From an uncultured Pseudomonadota bacterium (GTDB lineage Bacteria > Pseudomonadota > Gammaproteobacteria > Steroidobacterales > Steroidobacteraceae), in assembly GCA_903927005.1 (NCBI GenBank), contig CAIYLH010000005.1:86027-150026 (forward strand): DNA of 64,000 nt, given 5' to 3'. Shown piece after piece: positions 16,898 through 26,626 of this stretch. Numbering within the stretch: position 1 is the stretch's first letter; every line of letters starts with the position of its first letter. The notes below the pieces were generated by a model. It searched no databases. It was not told the origin of the DNA and saw nothing but the letters and a program-made list of their open reading frames with translations. Both the position numbers and the translations under genes were made by a program.

Positions 16898-19078
16898 CTA
16901 GCCGGGCTCCAGTGTCTCGCTGATCGCGCCGGCGACCATCCGCGCCATCAGTCGCTGGCGCCAGCCCTTTGGCGTGGCTAGCCCAAGCCGCTCCAAGTAC
17001 GGCTGCAGTTCCGTCGAATCGCCGCTTGCCGCCACTGCTGCCAGCAGCGTTCGCGCCCTGCCTTGTGGGGTCGCGTTGCGCGCCTTTAGGCGCTCGAGAG
17101 CGCGCGCCAGCACGATTTCCTCGGCTGTGAGGTCGCTGCCGAACGGATATTCCGAGAACAGTCCCTGCGCGCGCAGCGGCCGTAGTGCGTTGGCGATTGC
17201 TTCTGGTTGGTTGTCGCGCTGCGGGTCCGGGATACGGTAGCCCTGCTCGATCTTGCCCGCTCGCTGCGCTTGCCCGAGCAACGCCGGCTGGAAGCGGGAG
17301 TCGGTCACGGCAAGCAGGGACGCGACACAGTCACGGTCCGTCAGTCCACGCAGGTCGGCGATGCCGTACTCGGTGACCACCACGTCACGAAGATGGCGTG
17401 GGATCGTTGTGTGGCCGTAGTTCCACAGGATGTTAGAGCCCGTCGTGCCGCCGCTGGTGCGGGTGCTGCGCAGCAGCAGAATCGAGCGGGCTTCCGGTAG
17501 CGCGTGTGCCATTGCGACGAAGTTGTACTGCCCGCCAACACCGCTGATCACCTGGCCTGAATCCAGCGCATCAGAAACGGCCGCACCGAGGCCATTGACC
17601 ATCATCGTGGTGTTGATGAAGCGGGCGTGGCGTCGCTGCGCGATCTTCAGCGCCTGATCCGGCCCGTAGAGCTGGTTGGTGAAGCTGATGCGCGTCATGT
17701 CGAAGCGCTGGCGGTCGTCCTCAGGAAGGTCACGCAGCGCGCCGTAGAAGCCGCGCGGCCCCAGCAGAAATCCGGCGTGCAGTACGCGGCCGCCGTCGAG
17801 GCGGCGCGCGAGGCAGTGAGCGGCGATCTCGGCGCGCGCTTCCACCGTATCCAGACGGGCCTCGAGCCGCGCGCCATCCGGCGCCAGCAGTACGCCCCGA
17901 GCCGCGAGGCGCGTGCCTGGCAGGAACAGCCCGGCGCGTTGCAGCCCATCGAAATCCGCGGGGTCCAGCCACTCGATGCCAGCGCGAGAGAGGGCGACAA
18001 GCAGCTCAACGTCGATGCGCTCAGTGATCACGCCGTCGTCGAGCAGGCGTTGTAGCGTCGCGTGCGGATAGACGCGACGGGCGAGGATGCCGCTGCGGTA
18101 CAGCTCAAGAAAGCCGTCGATGAACATTTCTGTGCATGCGTACAGGCCACGGTCGAACGGCGCGAGGCCGCCGAGCCGCTCGATGGCCTGGGCGCTGCGC
18201 GTGGATACGCCGGTGGCAGCCAGGGCGGCGCGAAATACATCATTGCGTTGCTGGCGCAACTGCAGCCCGTAGACGCAGGCCTCACCCAGCTCGCCGATGC
18301 CGAGCTGCAGCGTACCGCCGTCACGCACCAGTGCGGCGGCATTGAGGCCGAGCGCGTGCTCTACATCTCGTATCGGCAGCTGCGGCGGGCAGTACGGATC
18401 GTGGTCGTAGCGCTCATGATCGAGCAGCAGATCGAAGCGTGCTTCGGGGATGACCGCATCGCCGAGCATGAACGGCAGGCGCCGGTTTACTGCGCCGATC
18501 GTGACGACCTGGGCGCCGCTGGCGCGTGCCTGATCCAGGCACGGGAAAAGATCCAGCGTGAGGTCGGGGTTGCAGCTCAGGCTGAGTTCGTTCCGTCCGC
18601 TGCTGCTGCGGGCGGCGACCTGCTGGGCGAGCACGTTGACGCCAAGCTCGACCAGATCCCGTACGACGTGCGAGTAGTTGACGCTGGTGAATTCGTGCTG
18701 CACCGACTCCACGCCGAGCCAGGCGCCTGCCTGCACGTAAAAATGGCGCACCTGGATATTGGCAGGCAGCGTGCCTGCGCGCAGCGCGCGCACGTACTCG
18801 AGGTCGGGATAGTCTCCGAAAACGCGCTCGACCAAAGGGCCGAGGAAACGTCGTTCCAGCTCGGATTTCCCCACCGGTCTGTTCAGCGACAGCGCCGTGA
18901 AGATCGTCAGGTGCAGTGAGGGGTCGCGCGCGACGCGGCGGTAGAATTCGTTGAGTACGGCGTTTGGCTTGCCGATTGCGAGCGGCGTGGCGAGCACGAT
19001 GCGCTTGCCGACGCGGCGTAGCGCTGCATCGACGCACTCACCGACATCGTCGTGGCGCTGTGGGGCCTGGGTGTTCAT
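16898..19078 (-). CDS. Acetyl-CoA hydrolase/transferase family protein (long form)
   Basis: 726 residues from ATG 19078, whose first bases overlap the stop of the upstream transporter gene (ATGA). The CoA-transferase core contains a GIGELGEACVYGL loop, GVGGQYNFVAMAH and the C-terminal signature VVTEYGIADLRGLTDRD. About 100 extra helical residues lie at the C-terminus. Members move CoA between acetyl-CoA and other acids or hydrolyse the thioester. The usual catalytic glutamate cannot be assigned with certainty here. The coupled BASS-type transporter suggests uptake and activation or release of an organic acid (inference). Convergent with the exonuclease gene, 7 bases apart. Confidence 0.85.
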   Translation of the reverse strand: MNTQAPQRHDDVGECVDAALRRVGKRIVLATPLAIGKPNAVLNEFYRRVARDPSLHLTIFTALSLNRPVGKSELERRFLGPLVERVFGDYPDLEYVRALRAGTLPANIQVRHFYVQAGAWLGVESVQHEFTSVNYSHVVRDLVELGVNVLAQQVAARSSSGRNELSLSCNPDLTLDLFPCLDQARASGAQVVTIGAVNRRLPFMLGDAVIPEARFDLLLDHERYDHDPYCPPQLPIRDVEHALGLNAAALVRDGGTLQLGIGELGEACVYGLQLRQQRNDVFRAALAATGVSTRSAQAIERLGGLAPFDRGLYACTEMFIDGFLELYRSGILARRVYPHATLQRLLDDGVITERIDVELLVALSRAGIEWLDPADFDGLQRAGLFLPGTRLAARGVLLAPDGARLEARLDTVEARAEIAAHCLARRLDGGRVLHAGFLLGPRGFYGALRDLPEDDRQRFDMTRISFTNQLYGPDQALKIAQRRHARFINTTMMVNGLGAAVSDALDSGQVISGVGGQYNFVAMAHALPEARSILLLRSTRTSGGTTGSNILWNYGHTTIPRHLRDVVVTEYGIADLRGLTDRDCVASLLAVTDSRFQPALLGQAQRAGKIEQGYRIPDPQRDNQPEAIANALRPLRAQGLFSEYPFGSDLTAEEIVLARALERLKARNATPQGRARTLLAAVAASGDSTELQPYLERLGLATPKGWRQRLMARMVAGAISETLEPG

Positions 19079-20055
19079 TTCCGTACTCGTCTGCGCGAGT
19101 GTCTTCGCGCCATGGTTGCGCCGACCATCAGCTGCACCTGATGGTAGATGATCAGCGGCAGCACGATGAAACCGAGATCTGGGGAGCTGCCGAACATTAC
19201 CCTGGCGATCGGCAAGCCGTTGGCCAGGCTCTTCTGGGATCCGCAAAACACGGCCGCGATCCCGTCGGCGGGCTCAAGGTCGAGCCAGCGCGTTGCGCGC
19301 AGCAGCGACAGAGTGATCAGCGCGAAAAGCCCGACCGCAAGCAGAGCGACGGTCAGCACCGCTCCCAACGAGCTGCGGGTCCAGACGCCCGCCAGGATCG
19401 AGTCACAGAACGCGCCGTAGACGATCAGCACAATCGAGCCGCGGTCGACGAAGCCTACGATCGAGCGGTGACGTGCGAGTACTGCGCCGATCAGCGGCCG
19501 TGCCAGCTGGCCGATCGCCAGCGGCAGCAGGACGCGCAGAGCCACTTGGCCAATGGCTCCAGTCAGGGAGCCACCGACACCGCTGGTATGGGCGACGAGT
19601 CCAACGTAAAGCGGCGTCAGCAGGACGCCGAGAATGCCTGACAGCGTCGCATTGAATAGCGCGGCGGCGACGTTGCCGCCGGCCACTGCAGTCATGGCGA
19701 CGGACGAGGAAATCGTGGAGGAAACAGCGCACAGCAGGAAGAAGCCGAGCGCGAGTCCGGCGGGCAGGGAGGGGCCGGCGAGTGCCAGGAGCAGCGCGCC
19801 GATGAGTGGGAACACGATCCAGGTCGTGGCCTGCACGAGCAGGTGGACGCGCAGCGCGCGCACGCCGCTGGCCAGCGCTTCCAGTGGCAGGCTCGCGCCG
19901 TGCAGGAAGAAAACCAGACTGATGGCGGCGCCGGAGAGGAGATCCAGCCGCAGCGGCCCGCCGCGAGCACCCACGCCGGGCGCCAGCGCGGCCAGCGCTA
20001 TGGCGGCACCGATCGCGAGCAGGAAGCGGTCGAGCGGCAGTTTGCGCAGGTTCAT
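19075..20055 (-). CDS. Bile acid:sodium symporter family transporter (YfeH-like)
   Basis: 326 residues from ATG 20055; a GTG at 20067 is the alternative. Ten hydrophobic segments fit the BASS/SBF-like fold. Family marks include FFLLCAVSSTISSSVAMTAVAGGN in the helix-4 crossover and VFCGSQKSLANGLPIARVMF in the helix-9 crossover. In the family these discontinuous helices form the sodium and substrate sites. YfeH-type members transport unidentified organic anions. Its stop overlaps the start of the acyl-CoA hydrolase/transferase by four bases, so the two are a translational unit. Confidence 0.88.
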   Translation of the reverse strand: MNLRKLPLDRFLLAIGAAIALAALAPGVGARGGPLRLDLLSGAAISLVFFLHGASLPLEALASGVRALRVHLLVQATTWIVFPLIGALLLALAGPSLPAGLALGFFLLCAVSSTISSSVAMTAVAGGNVAAALFNATLSGILGVLLTPLYVGLVAHTSGVGGSLTGAIGQVALRVLLPLAIGQLARPLIGAVLARHRSIVGFVDRGSIVLIVYGAFCDSILAGVWTRSSLGAVLTVALLAVGLFALITLSLLRATRWLDLEPADGIAAVFCGSQKSLANGLPIARVMFGSSPDLGFIVLPLIIYHQVQLMVGATMARRHSRRRVRK

Positions 20056-20165
20056 GCGTGCTGCCACGGGCGCGAAGCGCTAGGCTGCGTCGTAGCCGAC
20101 CCCGCAGGCGCACTGGCGCGTCGCGAGTGAGGGGGAGGGCCGGCGTTGTCGTCGGGGAGGGGCGT

Positions 20166-20924
20166 GTGCAAGGTCGGAATCCGGAAGCGTCGACGCAGTC
20201 TAGCAGCGGCCAGCGGCTTGCCGTGGTGCTGGCGTGCCTGCTGCTGCTGGCGGGCTGTGGGCCGGCTGCGCGCCGGTCGACGCCACTGCCGACGGTTATG
20301 GCGGCTCAGGAACTACCCGATACCGCCTATCGCCTTGACGATGCTCGTTCGGAGCTGCGCCTGCTCGTATACCGCGACGGGCCGCTGGCGCGGCTCGGCC
20401 ACAATCACGTGCTGCTGGGCCAGCAGTTGGACGGGGCGCTGGTATTGGGCCAGCCCGGTCGGCCGGCGCGCTTCGAGGTTCGTCTGCCAGTGGCCGCCCT
20501 GCGGGTCGATGAGCCGACGGCGCGTGCCGCCGCCGGCCCCGACTTCGACAGCGTGCCGAGCGCGGCAGACATAGACGGCACGCGCCGACACCTGCTCGGA
20601 CCCACTCAGTTGGACGCGGAGCGGTACCCCCTGCTGCGGGTCGATGGCACGCTCGAGACAGCGGCGGGCGCGTCGGTGGCGCACGCGCATCTCGAGCTGC
20701 GTGGCCAGAGCACTGCGCTCGACCTGCCGGTCACGATCACCCTCGACGCCGACCACTCGGTGACTGTCAGCGGCGCTTTCAAGCTGCGGCAGACGACCCT
20801 TGGGCTAGTACCGTACAGCGTGGCTCTCGGGGCGTTGCAGGTCCGCGACGAGGTCGAGATCAGCTTTCGGTTGGTGGGTCAGGCGCCGGTGGCAGCCGTC
20901 GCGCCACCCTCCAAAAAGCAATAA
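20166..20924 (+). CDS. YceI-like domain lipoprotein
   Basis: 252 residues from GTG 20166, chosen because GGGGAGGGG (20154-20162) just before it is a strong Shine-Dalgarno; the open frame extends to 20058 but is Arg-rich and unconvincing. Residues about 18-37 are a lipoprotein signal (VVLACLLLLAGC), with acylation at the cysteine. The mature part begins YRLDDARSELRLLVYRDGPLARLGHNH and ends VRDEVEISFRL, the lipocalin-like beta-barrel of YceI proteins, which bind polyisoprenoids. Membrane-anchored periplasmic; ligand unknown. Monocistronic by context. Confidence 0.8.
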   Translation: MQGRNPEASTQSSSGQRLAVVLACLLLLAGCGPAARRSTPLPTVMAAQELPDTAYRLDDARSELRLLVYRDGPLARLGHNHVLLGQQLDGALVLGQPGRPARFEVRLPVAALRVDEPTARAAAGPDFDSVPSAADIDGTRRHLLGPTQLDAERYPLLRVDGTLETAAGASVAHAHLELRGQSTALDLPVTITLDADHSVTVSGAFKLRQTTLGLVPYSVALGALQVRDEVEISFRLVGQAPVAAVAPPSKKQ

Positions 20925-21006
20925 ATTCCGTGACTTAGGCCGTGCCGAATTCAGGTCCGTATTTACCCGGTGGCGACTCGCGTTCCCGAGCGGGTACGGT
21001 CCTGCC

Positions 21007-22419
21007 ATGAACGCTCTGTCCACCAAGACGATTTTCGACGCCGACCTCGTCCGCCGTTATGACGGCCCCGGTCCTCGTTACACCTCCTATCCCACAGCCG
21101 TGCAGTTCCATACCGGCTTCGGCATCGCCGAATATGAGGCCGCGGCGCGCGCCAGCAATACGCTGGACCCGAAGCCGCTGTCCATCTACGTGCATGTGCC
21201 GTTTTGCGAGAGCCCCTGCTTCTACTGCGGCTGCAACAAGGTCATCACCCGCGATCACGGTCGTGCGACGCCGTACCTCGAGCACCTTTTTAGCGAGATA
21301 GATCGGCAGGGCGCACTGTTTGATCGCAGCCGTGCGGTTGAACAGCTGCATTTCGGGGGTGGCACCCCGACCTTCTTCACTGATGCTGAGCTTGAGTCGG
21401 TGTTCGCCAAGCTGCGCGAGAGATTCACGCTGCGCGACGATCCGGGACGCGAGTACTCGATCGAGATTGACCCCCGCACCGTGTCGGTCGAGCGCCTGGC
21501 GGTTCTTTCGCGGCTTGGCTTCAACCGCGTCAGCCTTGGCGTGCAGGATTTCGATGCGGACGTACAGCTGGCAGTCAACCGCGTGCAGTCCTCCGAGGAC
21601 ACGCTCGCGTTGATTGCCGCGACGCGGGATCCCGCGCTGCATATTGATTCGGTCAGCGTGGATCTGATCTACGGCTTGCCCAAGCAGACGCGGGCGAGCT
21701 TCGCGCGCACGCTGGCTCTTGTGATCAACGCACGGCCCGATCGCATCGCGGCGTACAGCTATGCGCACCTCCCGCATCTTTTTAAGCCGCAGCGCCAGAT
21801 CAAGGCGGAGGATCTGATTTCCCCTGCCGAAAAGCTCGGCTTGCTCGGCCTGACCGTTGAGACGCTGACCGATGCAGGCTACGTCTACATCGGCATGGAT
21901 CATTTCGCGCTGCCGACCGACGAGCTGGTGCGTGCACAGCAGGCAGGTACGTTGCAGCGCAACTTCCAGGGTTACTCCACGCGAGCCGAGTGCGATCTGA
22001 TTGCGATCGGTGTCAGCTCGATCTCCAAGGTTGGTGATACCTACGCGCAGAACGCGAAGACGTTACCTGAGTACTATCGGATGATCGAGGCCGGTAGCCT
22101 CGCCGTGCAGCGCGGTGTCGCACTGGAGCCGGAGGACCGGTTGCGTCGCGACGTGATCCAGCAGCTGATGTGCGCGACGCGACTGGAGTTCGCGCCGATC
22201 GAGGCGCGGCACGGAATTCGTTTCGAGGAGCACTTTGCCGCCGAGCTCGAGGCGCTGGCACCGCTGGAGCGCGACGATCTGGTTGCCCGCGAGGGCCGCT
22301 CGCTGCGCATCAGCGAGCGCGGCCGGTTGCTGATGCGCAACGTGGCAATGGTGTTCGACGCCCATCTGAAGAAGGCGGTCGCCACGTCGACCCAGCCGCG
22401 CTTCTCGCGCGTCGTCTAG
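21007..22419 (+). CDS. hemN: Oxygen-independent coproporphyrinogen III oxidase
   Basis: 470 residues, normal length for true HemN. The radical-SAM cluster motif is CESPCFYCGC (CxxxCxxC plus the extra cysteine). Other marks are the N-terminal RYDGPGPRYTSYPTA, the GGGTP SAM-binding loop, and YTHLPHLF-like AYSYAHLPHLFKPQRQI, which is HemN-specific. It decarboxylates coproporphyrinogen III to protoporphyrinogen IX without oxygen. No clear FNR site is visible upstream. Its stop overlaps the stop of the convergent VOC gene. Confidence 0.96.
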   Translation: MNALSTKTIFDADLVRRYDGPGPRYTSYPTAVQFHTGFGIAEYEAAARASNTLDPKPLSIYVHVPFCESPCFYCGCNKVITRDHGRATPYLEHLFSEIDRQGALFDRSRAVEQLHFGGGTPTFFTDAELESVFAKLRERFTLRDDPGREYSIEIDPRTVSVERLAVLSRLGFNRVSLGVQDFDADVQLAVNRVQSSEDTLALIAATRDPALHIDSVSVDLIYGLPKQTRASFARTLALVINARPDRIAAYSYAHLPHLFKPQRQIKAEDLISPAEKLGLLGLTVETLTDAGYVYIGMDHFALPTDELVRAQQAGTLQRNFQGYSTRAECDLIAIGVSSISKVGDTYAQNAKTLPEYYRMIEAGSLAVQRGVALEPEDRLRRDVIQQLMCATRLEFAPIEARHGIRFEEHFAAELEALAPLERDDLVAREGRSLRISERGRLLMRNVAMVFDAHLKKAVATSTQPRFSRVV

Positions 22420-23135
22420 GCGTCGGGTGGCGGTGGGGTGATCCACAGTGGCGTGCCCTCCGGGGCACGCAGCAGCAGATGCTCCATCGGGTCCAGTGCG
22501 CCGGGCAGGCGCCGCTCGGCAATGATGCCGGCCGCCGCCAGCCGTGTGGCTAGTGCGGCGCGATCGTCGTTACTAAATACCAGCGTGGGCCCGTCCAGTG
22601 CGCGTGTGACATGCAGCCCGATGTTCAGCGTGTCGCTGGTCAACGAGACATGCAGCCATGGCTCACGGGCCTCGCTGACCGCCACGAACCCGAGGTCTTC
22701 CCAGTAGCGACGCGCCGCTTCGAGGTCGCGTACCGGTAGCGCGATTTCCTCAAACCAGCCCAGCAGCGACAGCGGCGGATCGGCCGGCATTGAGTACGTG
22801 CGTGCCTCGAGTAGGCGTACGCAGTGTCCCTCAGGCGTGACGAAAATCGCCTCGTTAAAAATGTGCTCGCCGAGTGTGCAGCGCTCAAATTCAACGCCGC
22901 GTACGCCGAGGTCTGCGACGTGCCGGGCGAGCCCGGGCTGCACGTAGGCGAGCCGGGGTTCCGCGAGCGTCGTTTCGTGGAGACCCAGCGCGATGCGCCC
23001 GTCGGTCACCGCCGCGTACGGATGGCTCCACACGCCACTATCGGTGGCGGTGGAAAAGCCGAGTCGTTGGTACCACTGCCAGGATTCCAGGATCCGCGGT
23101 GAGGTTAGCGAGAGTTCGAGAAAGCGCCCGAGCAT
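22416..23135 (-). CDS. VOC family protein with two glyoxalase-like domains
   Basis: 239 residues: two beta-alpha-beta-beta-beta modules, at about 1-110 (LELSLTSPRILESWQWYQRLGF) and 125-235 (FEEIALPVRDLEAARRYWEDLGFVAV). This is the bilobal vicinal-oxygen-chelate fold of glyoxalases and extradiol-type dioxygenases. Metal ligands are not complete by eye (ALGLHET and the C-terminal LLLRAPEGTPLW strand are candidates). It ends the leftward homogentisate run, 9 bases after the MFS gene. It is too short for 4-hydroxyphenylpyruvate dioxygenase. Role unknown. Confidence 0.75.
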   Translation of the reverse strand: MLGRFLELSLTSPRILESWQWYQRLGFSTATDSGVWSHPYAAVTDGRIALGLHETTLAEPRLAYVQPGLARHVADLGVRGVEFERCTLGEHIFNEAIFVTPEGHCVRLLEARTYSMPADPPLSLLGWFEEIALPVRDLEAARRYWEDLGFVAVSEAREPWLHVSLTSDTLNIGLHVTRALDGPTLVFSNDDRAALATRLAAAGIIAERRLPGALDPMEHLLLRAPEGTPLWITPPPPDA

Positions 23136-23144
23136 GCCGTGAGT

Positions 23145-24347
23145 CTAGTCCGTGCCCGGCGTCGGCGACACTGCGCGCGACTGACCCAGTTTGTGTGCGA
23201 GCCACGCCGCCGCGGTGCAGGCGGCGATGAAGCCGGTGACCGGCAGGGCGTTGGCGGTCGGGCTGGCCGCCATTAACTGTACCGCCAGTGCGCCGATGAT
23301 CTGTTGAATGAAGCCCAGCAGGCCGGAGGCTGCGCCCGCGTGCCGCGGAGCAAGCGCAACCGCGCTCGCGGTCAGGTTCGGCATCGCAAGTCCCTGCGCG
23401 AAGCCGATCACACCCCACGGCGCAAACAGCCAGAACGGGTGCCACAGTCCGGCGAGCGCCAGTAGCCAGCCGGCCAGAGCCGCGAGCGCCTGGATGGCGA
23501 TACCAGCCCCGATCAGGCGTGCGACGCCGAAACGGTAGGTATAGCGCGACACACACCAGTTGCCGGTGAAGTACCCGACCGAAATCATCAGATACCACAA
23601 GCCGTACTCGGTGGCCGACCAGCCGAGGTTCCTGAGCACGTACGGCACCAGTGCGACGAACACGAAGAAGATCGTGTAGATGACCGCGCTTTGCAGCGCG
23701 AGCCCTATGAACGCGCGTTGGCGCAGCAGTCCGGTGGTGGCCTCAAGGATGTGCCGTGGCGCCTGGCGCTCGCCCGCACGGCGAGTCTCGGGCAGCCAGC
23801 GCCAGGTCGACAGCGCGATCGCAATGCCGCTGGCCAGCAGCACGACGAAGACCGCCTGCCAGCCGAAGGTCTCGGCGAGCATGCCGCCTGCGGCGGGCGC
23901 TAGGGCGTTGGCCGTCACCATTACCATCGTCAGCGTCGCAAGCTTGTGCGCCATTTTTTCGCGCGCATACAAGTCGCCCATCGCAGCGCGCGCCACGGTG
24001 ACGCCAGCGGAGGTGCCCAGCGCCGCGATCACCCGCCCGGCGGTCAGCATGCCTATCGATGGCGCAAACAGCGCCAGCAGCAGCCCGGACACGTAGATGC
24101 CGAGCCCCGCCAGGATCACCGGCCGCCGGCCGTAGTGGTCCGATAGCGGCCCGTACAGGAAAAGCCCGATCGCGAAGGCGATCAATGGCGCGCTAACCGT
24201 GGTGCTCGCCGCCGCGACGCTAACGCCGAAGGCTGCGCGCGCCAGCGGCACCACGGGCATGTAGATGGCCAGCGACACCGGGCCCGAGGCCGTGATGGCC
24301 GCGAGCAGCACGATCAGCGCGCGCTCCGACAGCGCGCGTGTCTTCAA
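23145..24347 (-). CDS. MFS exporter, Bcr/CflA type
   Basis: 400 residues from TTG 24347, whose bases overlap the stop of the aldehyde dehydrogenase gene (TTGA). This gives the normal Bcr/CflA length; the frame is open further upstream only as noncoding sequence over that gene. Twelve helices; [26 protein letters not shown] is the conserved loop-2/3 motif and [24 protein letters not shown] matches motif C-like antiporter sequences. It would act as a proton-driven exporter in the inner membrane. Location in an aromatic-acid gene run suggests export of a toxic intermediate (inference). Confidence 0.87.
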   Translation of the reverse strand: MKTRALSERALIVLLAAITASGPVSLAIYMPVVPLARAAFGVSVAAASTTVSAPLIAFAIGLFLYGPLSDHYGRRPVILAGLGIYVSGLLLALFAPSIGMLTAGRVIAALGTSAGVTVARAAMGDLYAREKMAHKLATLTMVMVTANALAPAAGGMLAETFGWQAVFVVLLASGIAIALSTWRWLPETRRAGERQAPRHILEATTGLLRQRAFIGLALQSAVIYTIFFVFVALVPYVLRNLGWSATEYGLWYLMISVGYFTGNWCVSRYTYRFGVARLIGAGIAIQALAALAGWLLALAGLWHPFWLFAPWGVIGFAQGLAMPNLTASAVALAPRHAGAASGLLGFIQQIIGALAVQLMAASPTANALPVTGFIAACTAAAWLAHKLGQSRAVSPTPGTD

Positions 24348-25813
24348 GGCATCATGCCGCCCATGCACAGGTACTTGAGCTCGGTGTAGTCGAGGATGCC
24401 GTGGCGTGAGCCTTCGCGGCCGGTGCCCGATTCTTTCCAGCCACCAAACGGCGCCTCTTCGGTCGAGATGATGCCGGTGTTGAGGCCGACGATGCCGTAC
24501 TCCAGCGCCTCGGCGACGCGCCATGAGCGCGCGAGGTCCCTGGTGAAGAAATACGCGGCCAGACCGAACTCGGTGTCGTTGGCCATGTGGATAGCCTGCG
24601 CTTCGGTCTCGAACTTGAAGATCGGTGCGACGGGGCCGAAGGTCTCCTCGCGCGCGACCTTCATCGCCGGCGTGACGCCGGTCAGGATGGTCGGCTCGTA
24701 GAAGGTGCCGCCGAGTGCATGGCGCTTGCCGCCGAGCACGAGGGTCGCGCCCTTGGCGAGCGCGTCGGCAACGTGCTCCTCGACCTTGTCGACGGCCTTC
24801 GCGTCGATCAGCGGGCCCTGCTCGGTCGGGCCTTCGAGGCCGTTACCGACGCGCAGCTTCTTGGTGGCCTCGATGAGCTTGGCGACGAACGCATCGTAGA
24901 CGCCGGCCTGTACCAGCAGGCGGTTGGCGCAGACGCAGGTCTGGCCGGTATTGCGGTACTTGCTCGCGATCGCGCCGAGCACGGCCGCATCGAGGTCGGC
25001 GTCATCGAAAACGATGAACGGCGCGTTGCCGCCGAGCTCAAGAGAAACCTTCTTGACGGTGCCTGCGCACTGCGACATCAGCAGCTTGCCGATCTCGGTG
25101 GAGCCGGTGAACGTGATCTTCGCCACCAGTGGGTTCGAGGTCAGCTCGCCACCGATGGCCGAGGCCTTGCCGGTGATGACGTTGAACACGCCCGCCGGGA
25201 TGCCCGCGCGGGTGGCGAGCTCAGCCTGCGCGAGCGCCGAGAATGGCGTTGATTCGGCGGGCTTGGTGACGATCGTGCAGCCGGCGGCAAGCGCGGCGCC
25301 CGCCTTGCGGGTAATCATCGCGGCCGGGAAGTTCCATGGCGTGATTGCGCCGACTACGCCGACTGGCTGGCGCAGCGCGAACAGGCGCTTGTCGCCGGCC
25401 GGGGAGGGGATCACGTCGCCGTACACGCGGCGACCTTCTTCGCCAAACCACTCGTAGAAAGAGGCGGCGTAGCCGATTTCGCCCTTGGCCTCAGCTAGCG
25501 GCTTGCCCTGTTCGGCTGTCATCAGCCGACCGAGGTCATCGGCGTTCTCCACCATCAGGTCGGCGAACTTGCGCAGCATCTTGCCGCGTGTCTTGGCGGG
25601 CGTGGCGGCCCAGCCGGGCAGGGCTTTCTTGGCCGCTTCGATCGCCCGCCGCGTTTCCGTCGCGCCGCAGCGCGGCACGTGACCGAGCACATCGCCGTTG
25701 GCCGGGTTCGTTACCGCGACGGTTGCGCCGTCGTCAGCGCCGATCCACTGGCCATCGACGTAGCACTGCTCGCGCAGCAGCGTGGGATCGGCAAGGGTCA
25801 GGTTCTTCGTCAT
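24344..25813 (-). CDS. gabD: NAD(P)-dependent succinate-semialdehyde dehydrogenase family protein
   Basis: 489 residues from ATG 25813 (an upstream in-frame codon at 25828 adds five residues). Aldehyde dehydrogenase fold: [21 protein letters not shown] cofactor loop, FTGSTEIGK, catalytic [19 protein letters not shown] (Glu) and [10 protein letters not shown] with the catalytic cysteine. The double-cysteine CVC is typical of GabD. It oxidises succinate semialdehyde or a similar aldehyde to the acid. Here it sits in the homogentisate run, so a semialdehyde from aromatic or GABA breakdown is possible. The assignment to the exact substrate is by similarity. Confidence 0.88.
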   Translation of the reverse strand: MTKNLTLADPTLLREQCYVDGQWIGADDGATVAVTNPANGDVLGHVPRCGATETRRAIEAAKKALPGWAATPAKTRGKMLRKFADLMVENADDLGRLMTAEQGKPLAEAKGEIGYAASFYEWFGEEGRRVYGDVIPSPAGDKRLFALRQPVGVVGAITPWNFPAAMITRKAGAALAAGCTIVTKPAESTPFSALAQAELATRAGIPAGVFNVITGKASAIGGELTSNPLVAKITFTGSTEIGKLLMSQCAGTVKKVSLELGGNAPFIVFDDADLDAAVLGAIASKYRNTGQTCVCANRLLVQAGVYDAFVAKLIEATKKLRVGNGLEGPTEQGPLIDAKAVDKVEEHVADALAKGATLVLGGKRHALGGTFYEPTILTGVTPAMKVAREETFGPVAPIFKFETEAQAIHMANDTEFGLAAYFFTRDLARSWRVAEALEYGIVGLNTGIISTEEAPFGGWKESGTGREGSRHGILDYTELKYLCMGGMMP

Positions 25814-25872
25814 GTCGTTCTCGCTCAAGTCTAATGGGGGCGCGATAATTTGTGCCCGGTCGGTGCCGCTCG

Positions 25873-26544
25873 TCAGCCGACGTGGCGGTGCAGGAATTCC
25901 AGTGTGCGCTCCAGGGCAAGCGCGGCGCTTGGGGGATCAAAAGATGGCCGTTCGGTGCAGTTGAAGCCGTGGTCGGCCGGGTACACATGGTACTTGCCCA
26001 GCGGATAAGCCCTCCTGATCTGCTCGACGTCGCTCGCTGGGATGATTGTGTCGCGCTCGCCGAAGTGAAACATGACCGGGCATTTTGGTGTCCGGTCCAG
26101 ATGCTTGGTCATGCCGCCGCCGTAATAGCAGATGCCGGCAGCGAGTTGCAGCTGGCAGGCGGCGACGTAGGCCATCGTGCCGCCCCAGCAGTAGCCGACC
26201 ATGCCGACCCGGCCGGCGGTCGCAGCGGCATCGATCGTCGCCTTCAAGTCCAACAGGGTCTGTTCGACCTTGAGCGCGTCGCGCAGCGCCCGCCCGGCGG
26301 GTACGTCGCTGTAGGGCAGATCGGCACGGCGTTGAATTCGGTCGTACAAAGCCGGCGCGAGCGCCAGAAAGCCCGCCTCGGCGAACTGTCGGGCCACGGC
26401 CTGGATGTGGGCGTTGACGCCGAAGATTTCTTGTACGACCACGACAGCCCCGCGCGCCTGCCCGGCCGGCGTGGCGCGATAGGTGTCGAAGCGGTGGCCG
26501 TCGGCGGCCTTCAGTCCGATCGTTTCGGTCTGGATGGAACTCAT
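25873..26544 (-). CDS. Dienelactone hydrolase family protein
   Basis: 223 residues, alpha/beta hydrolase of DLH size. The triad is visible: nucleophile cysteine in [13 protein letters not shown], aspartate in [12 protein letters not shown] and histidine in YPADHGFNC. The glutamate in [13 protein letters not shown] activates the cysteine in characterised members. The family opens dienelactones in chlorocatechol degradation, but many members act on other esters. Present between fumarylacetoacetase and an aldehyde dehydrogenase gene, so a role in clearing lactone or ester by-products of aromatic breakdown is plausible. Gaps of 82 and 59 bases separate it from neighbours. Confidence 0.87.
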   Translation of the reverse strand: MSSIQTETIGLKAADGHRFDTYRATPAGQARGAVVVVQEIFGVNAHIQAVARQFAEAGFLALAPALYDRIQRRADLPYSDVPAGRALRDALKVEQTLLDLKATIDAAATAGRVGMVGYCWGGTMAYVAACQLQLAAGICYYGGGMTKHLDRTPKCPVMFHFGERDTIIPASDVEQIRRAYPLGKYHVYPADHGFNCTERPSFDPPSAALALERTLEFLHRHVG

Positions 26545-26626
26545 GACGCGGGCGGGTCCTGAGGGGGCGGAAGGGGCCTATTTTGCGTGAGCCGGGCCGC
26601 CGGCACCACCTCCAGCGGCCGGAGGT

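Noticed and set aside
20935..21903. 322-codon minus-strand frame over hemN
   Set aside because: HemN on the plus strand has the radical-SAM motif; the opposite frame has no recognisable content.
22416..23135. VOC protein as 4-hydroxyphenylpyruvate dioxygenase completing the tyrosine pathway
   Set aside because: At 239 residues it is too short, and the C-terminal iron-site region of that enzyme is not seen.
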